A stretch of DNA of 5,262 nucleotides from Deltaproteobacteria bacterium (lineage in GTDB: Bacteria; Myxococcota; Myxococcia; Myxococcales; Myxococcaceae). The notes beneath the pieces are model-generated. The model did no database searches and had not been told where the DNA came from. It worked only from the letters and a program-made list of their open reading frames with translations. Of this stretch, positions 5,070 through 5,262 are shown piece by piece. Location of the stretch: assembly GCA_016875515.1 (NCBI GenBank), contig VGRA01000233.1:1-5262 (forward strand). Reading direction: 5' to 3'. Made by a program: the position numbers and the translations under genes. The stretch's first letter is position 1. Every line of letters begins with the position of its first letter.

Positions 5070-5262
5070 ATGCCTCGCTACGCGGACTTCCTGTCACCTA
5101 CCTGGCAGGCGCATCTGCAGCGCGGGCTCACGCCGGTGGAAGGCGTTCCCGGCCTGGCGTTGCGCGGGACGCCGCGAGGGCTGGAGCAGGGCGGGGCGTT
5201 GACCTTCCTGGCGGGATTGGCGCGGGCGGTGGACGGCGGGTTGCGCCGGGTGTTGGAGCAGC
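5070..5262 (+). CDS. Partial unidentified protein downstream of uraH
   Basis: The open frame starts at ATG 5070 and runs off the right edge after 64 codons. It begins MPRYADFLSPTWQAHLQRG and continues through LTPVEGVPGLALRG, GLEQGGALTFLAGLARAVDG and GLRRVLEQ. Third positions are mostly G or C as in neighbouring genes, and a good ribosome site precedes it, so I take it as a real gene. There is no signal peptide or membrane segment in the visible part, and I do not recognise the family. Its 3 bp distance from uraH suggests co-transcription, and a purine or ureide catabolic role is a guess from context only. The C-terminal part, outside the window, would be needed to name it. Confidence 0.7.
   Translation, partial: MPRYADFLSPTWQAHLQRGLTPVEGVPGLALRGTPRGLEQGGALTFLAGLARAVDGGLRRVLEQ

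Overview
The window is very GC-rich. Its coding style points to a fruiting myxobacterium (Myxococcales, for example the Corallococcus/Myxococcus/Archangium group). The signs are GC-saturated third codon positions, a lipoprotein with a long GGGxGGG linker, and cysteine-rich 'CxxxxDC' and 'CxxGxC' segments. The genus is inferred from style; no taxonomic marker gene is present.

Layout, left to right. At the left edge, a minus-strand secreted Cys-rich protein runs out of the window (1-86). Diverging from it is a large plus-strand lipoprotein (209-2089) with a Gly-rich linker, a CxxCH motif and a PD40/TolB-like beta-propeller. It converges, with a 3 bp gap, on a minus-strand glutathione S-transferase-like gene (2093-2710). 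After a 243 bp spacer comes a short plus-strand receiver remnant (2954-3214) that has lost its phosphorylation site. It lies 3 bp ahead of a treble-clef zinc protein of the FBP/FusB (EF-G-binding) type (3218-3685).

Converging on that gene, with a 7 bp gap, is a degraded minus-strand reading unit (3693-4679). Read downstream, it encodes a receiver-like domain with Cys at the phospho-acceptor position, then a VWA-like (DUF2201-type) domain whose MIDAS Asp is Asn. Two frame changes are needed to read it through. A 75 bp divergent intergenic region with a perfect 6-2-6 inverted repeat separates it from 5-hydroxyisourate hydrolase (uraH, 4755-5066), a purine-catabolism gene. A tightly linked downstream gene (5070 onward) is cut by the window edge and I could not identify it.

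The genes do not form one pathway. The right edge looks like the start of a urate-degradation operon, and the left half is cell-envelope and detoxification genes. The middle (about 2950-4680) is the odd part: two phospho-dead receiver-like sequences and a MIDAS-defective VWA domain packed around an intact EF-G-binding-type gene. I read this as a decaying region with one preserved gene, in which the plus-strand receiver remnant may survive as a translational leader. No tRNA, rRNA, CRISPR array or insertion sequence was seen.
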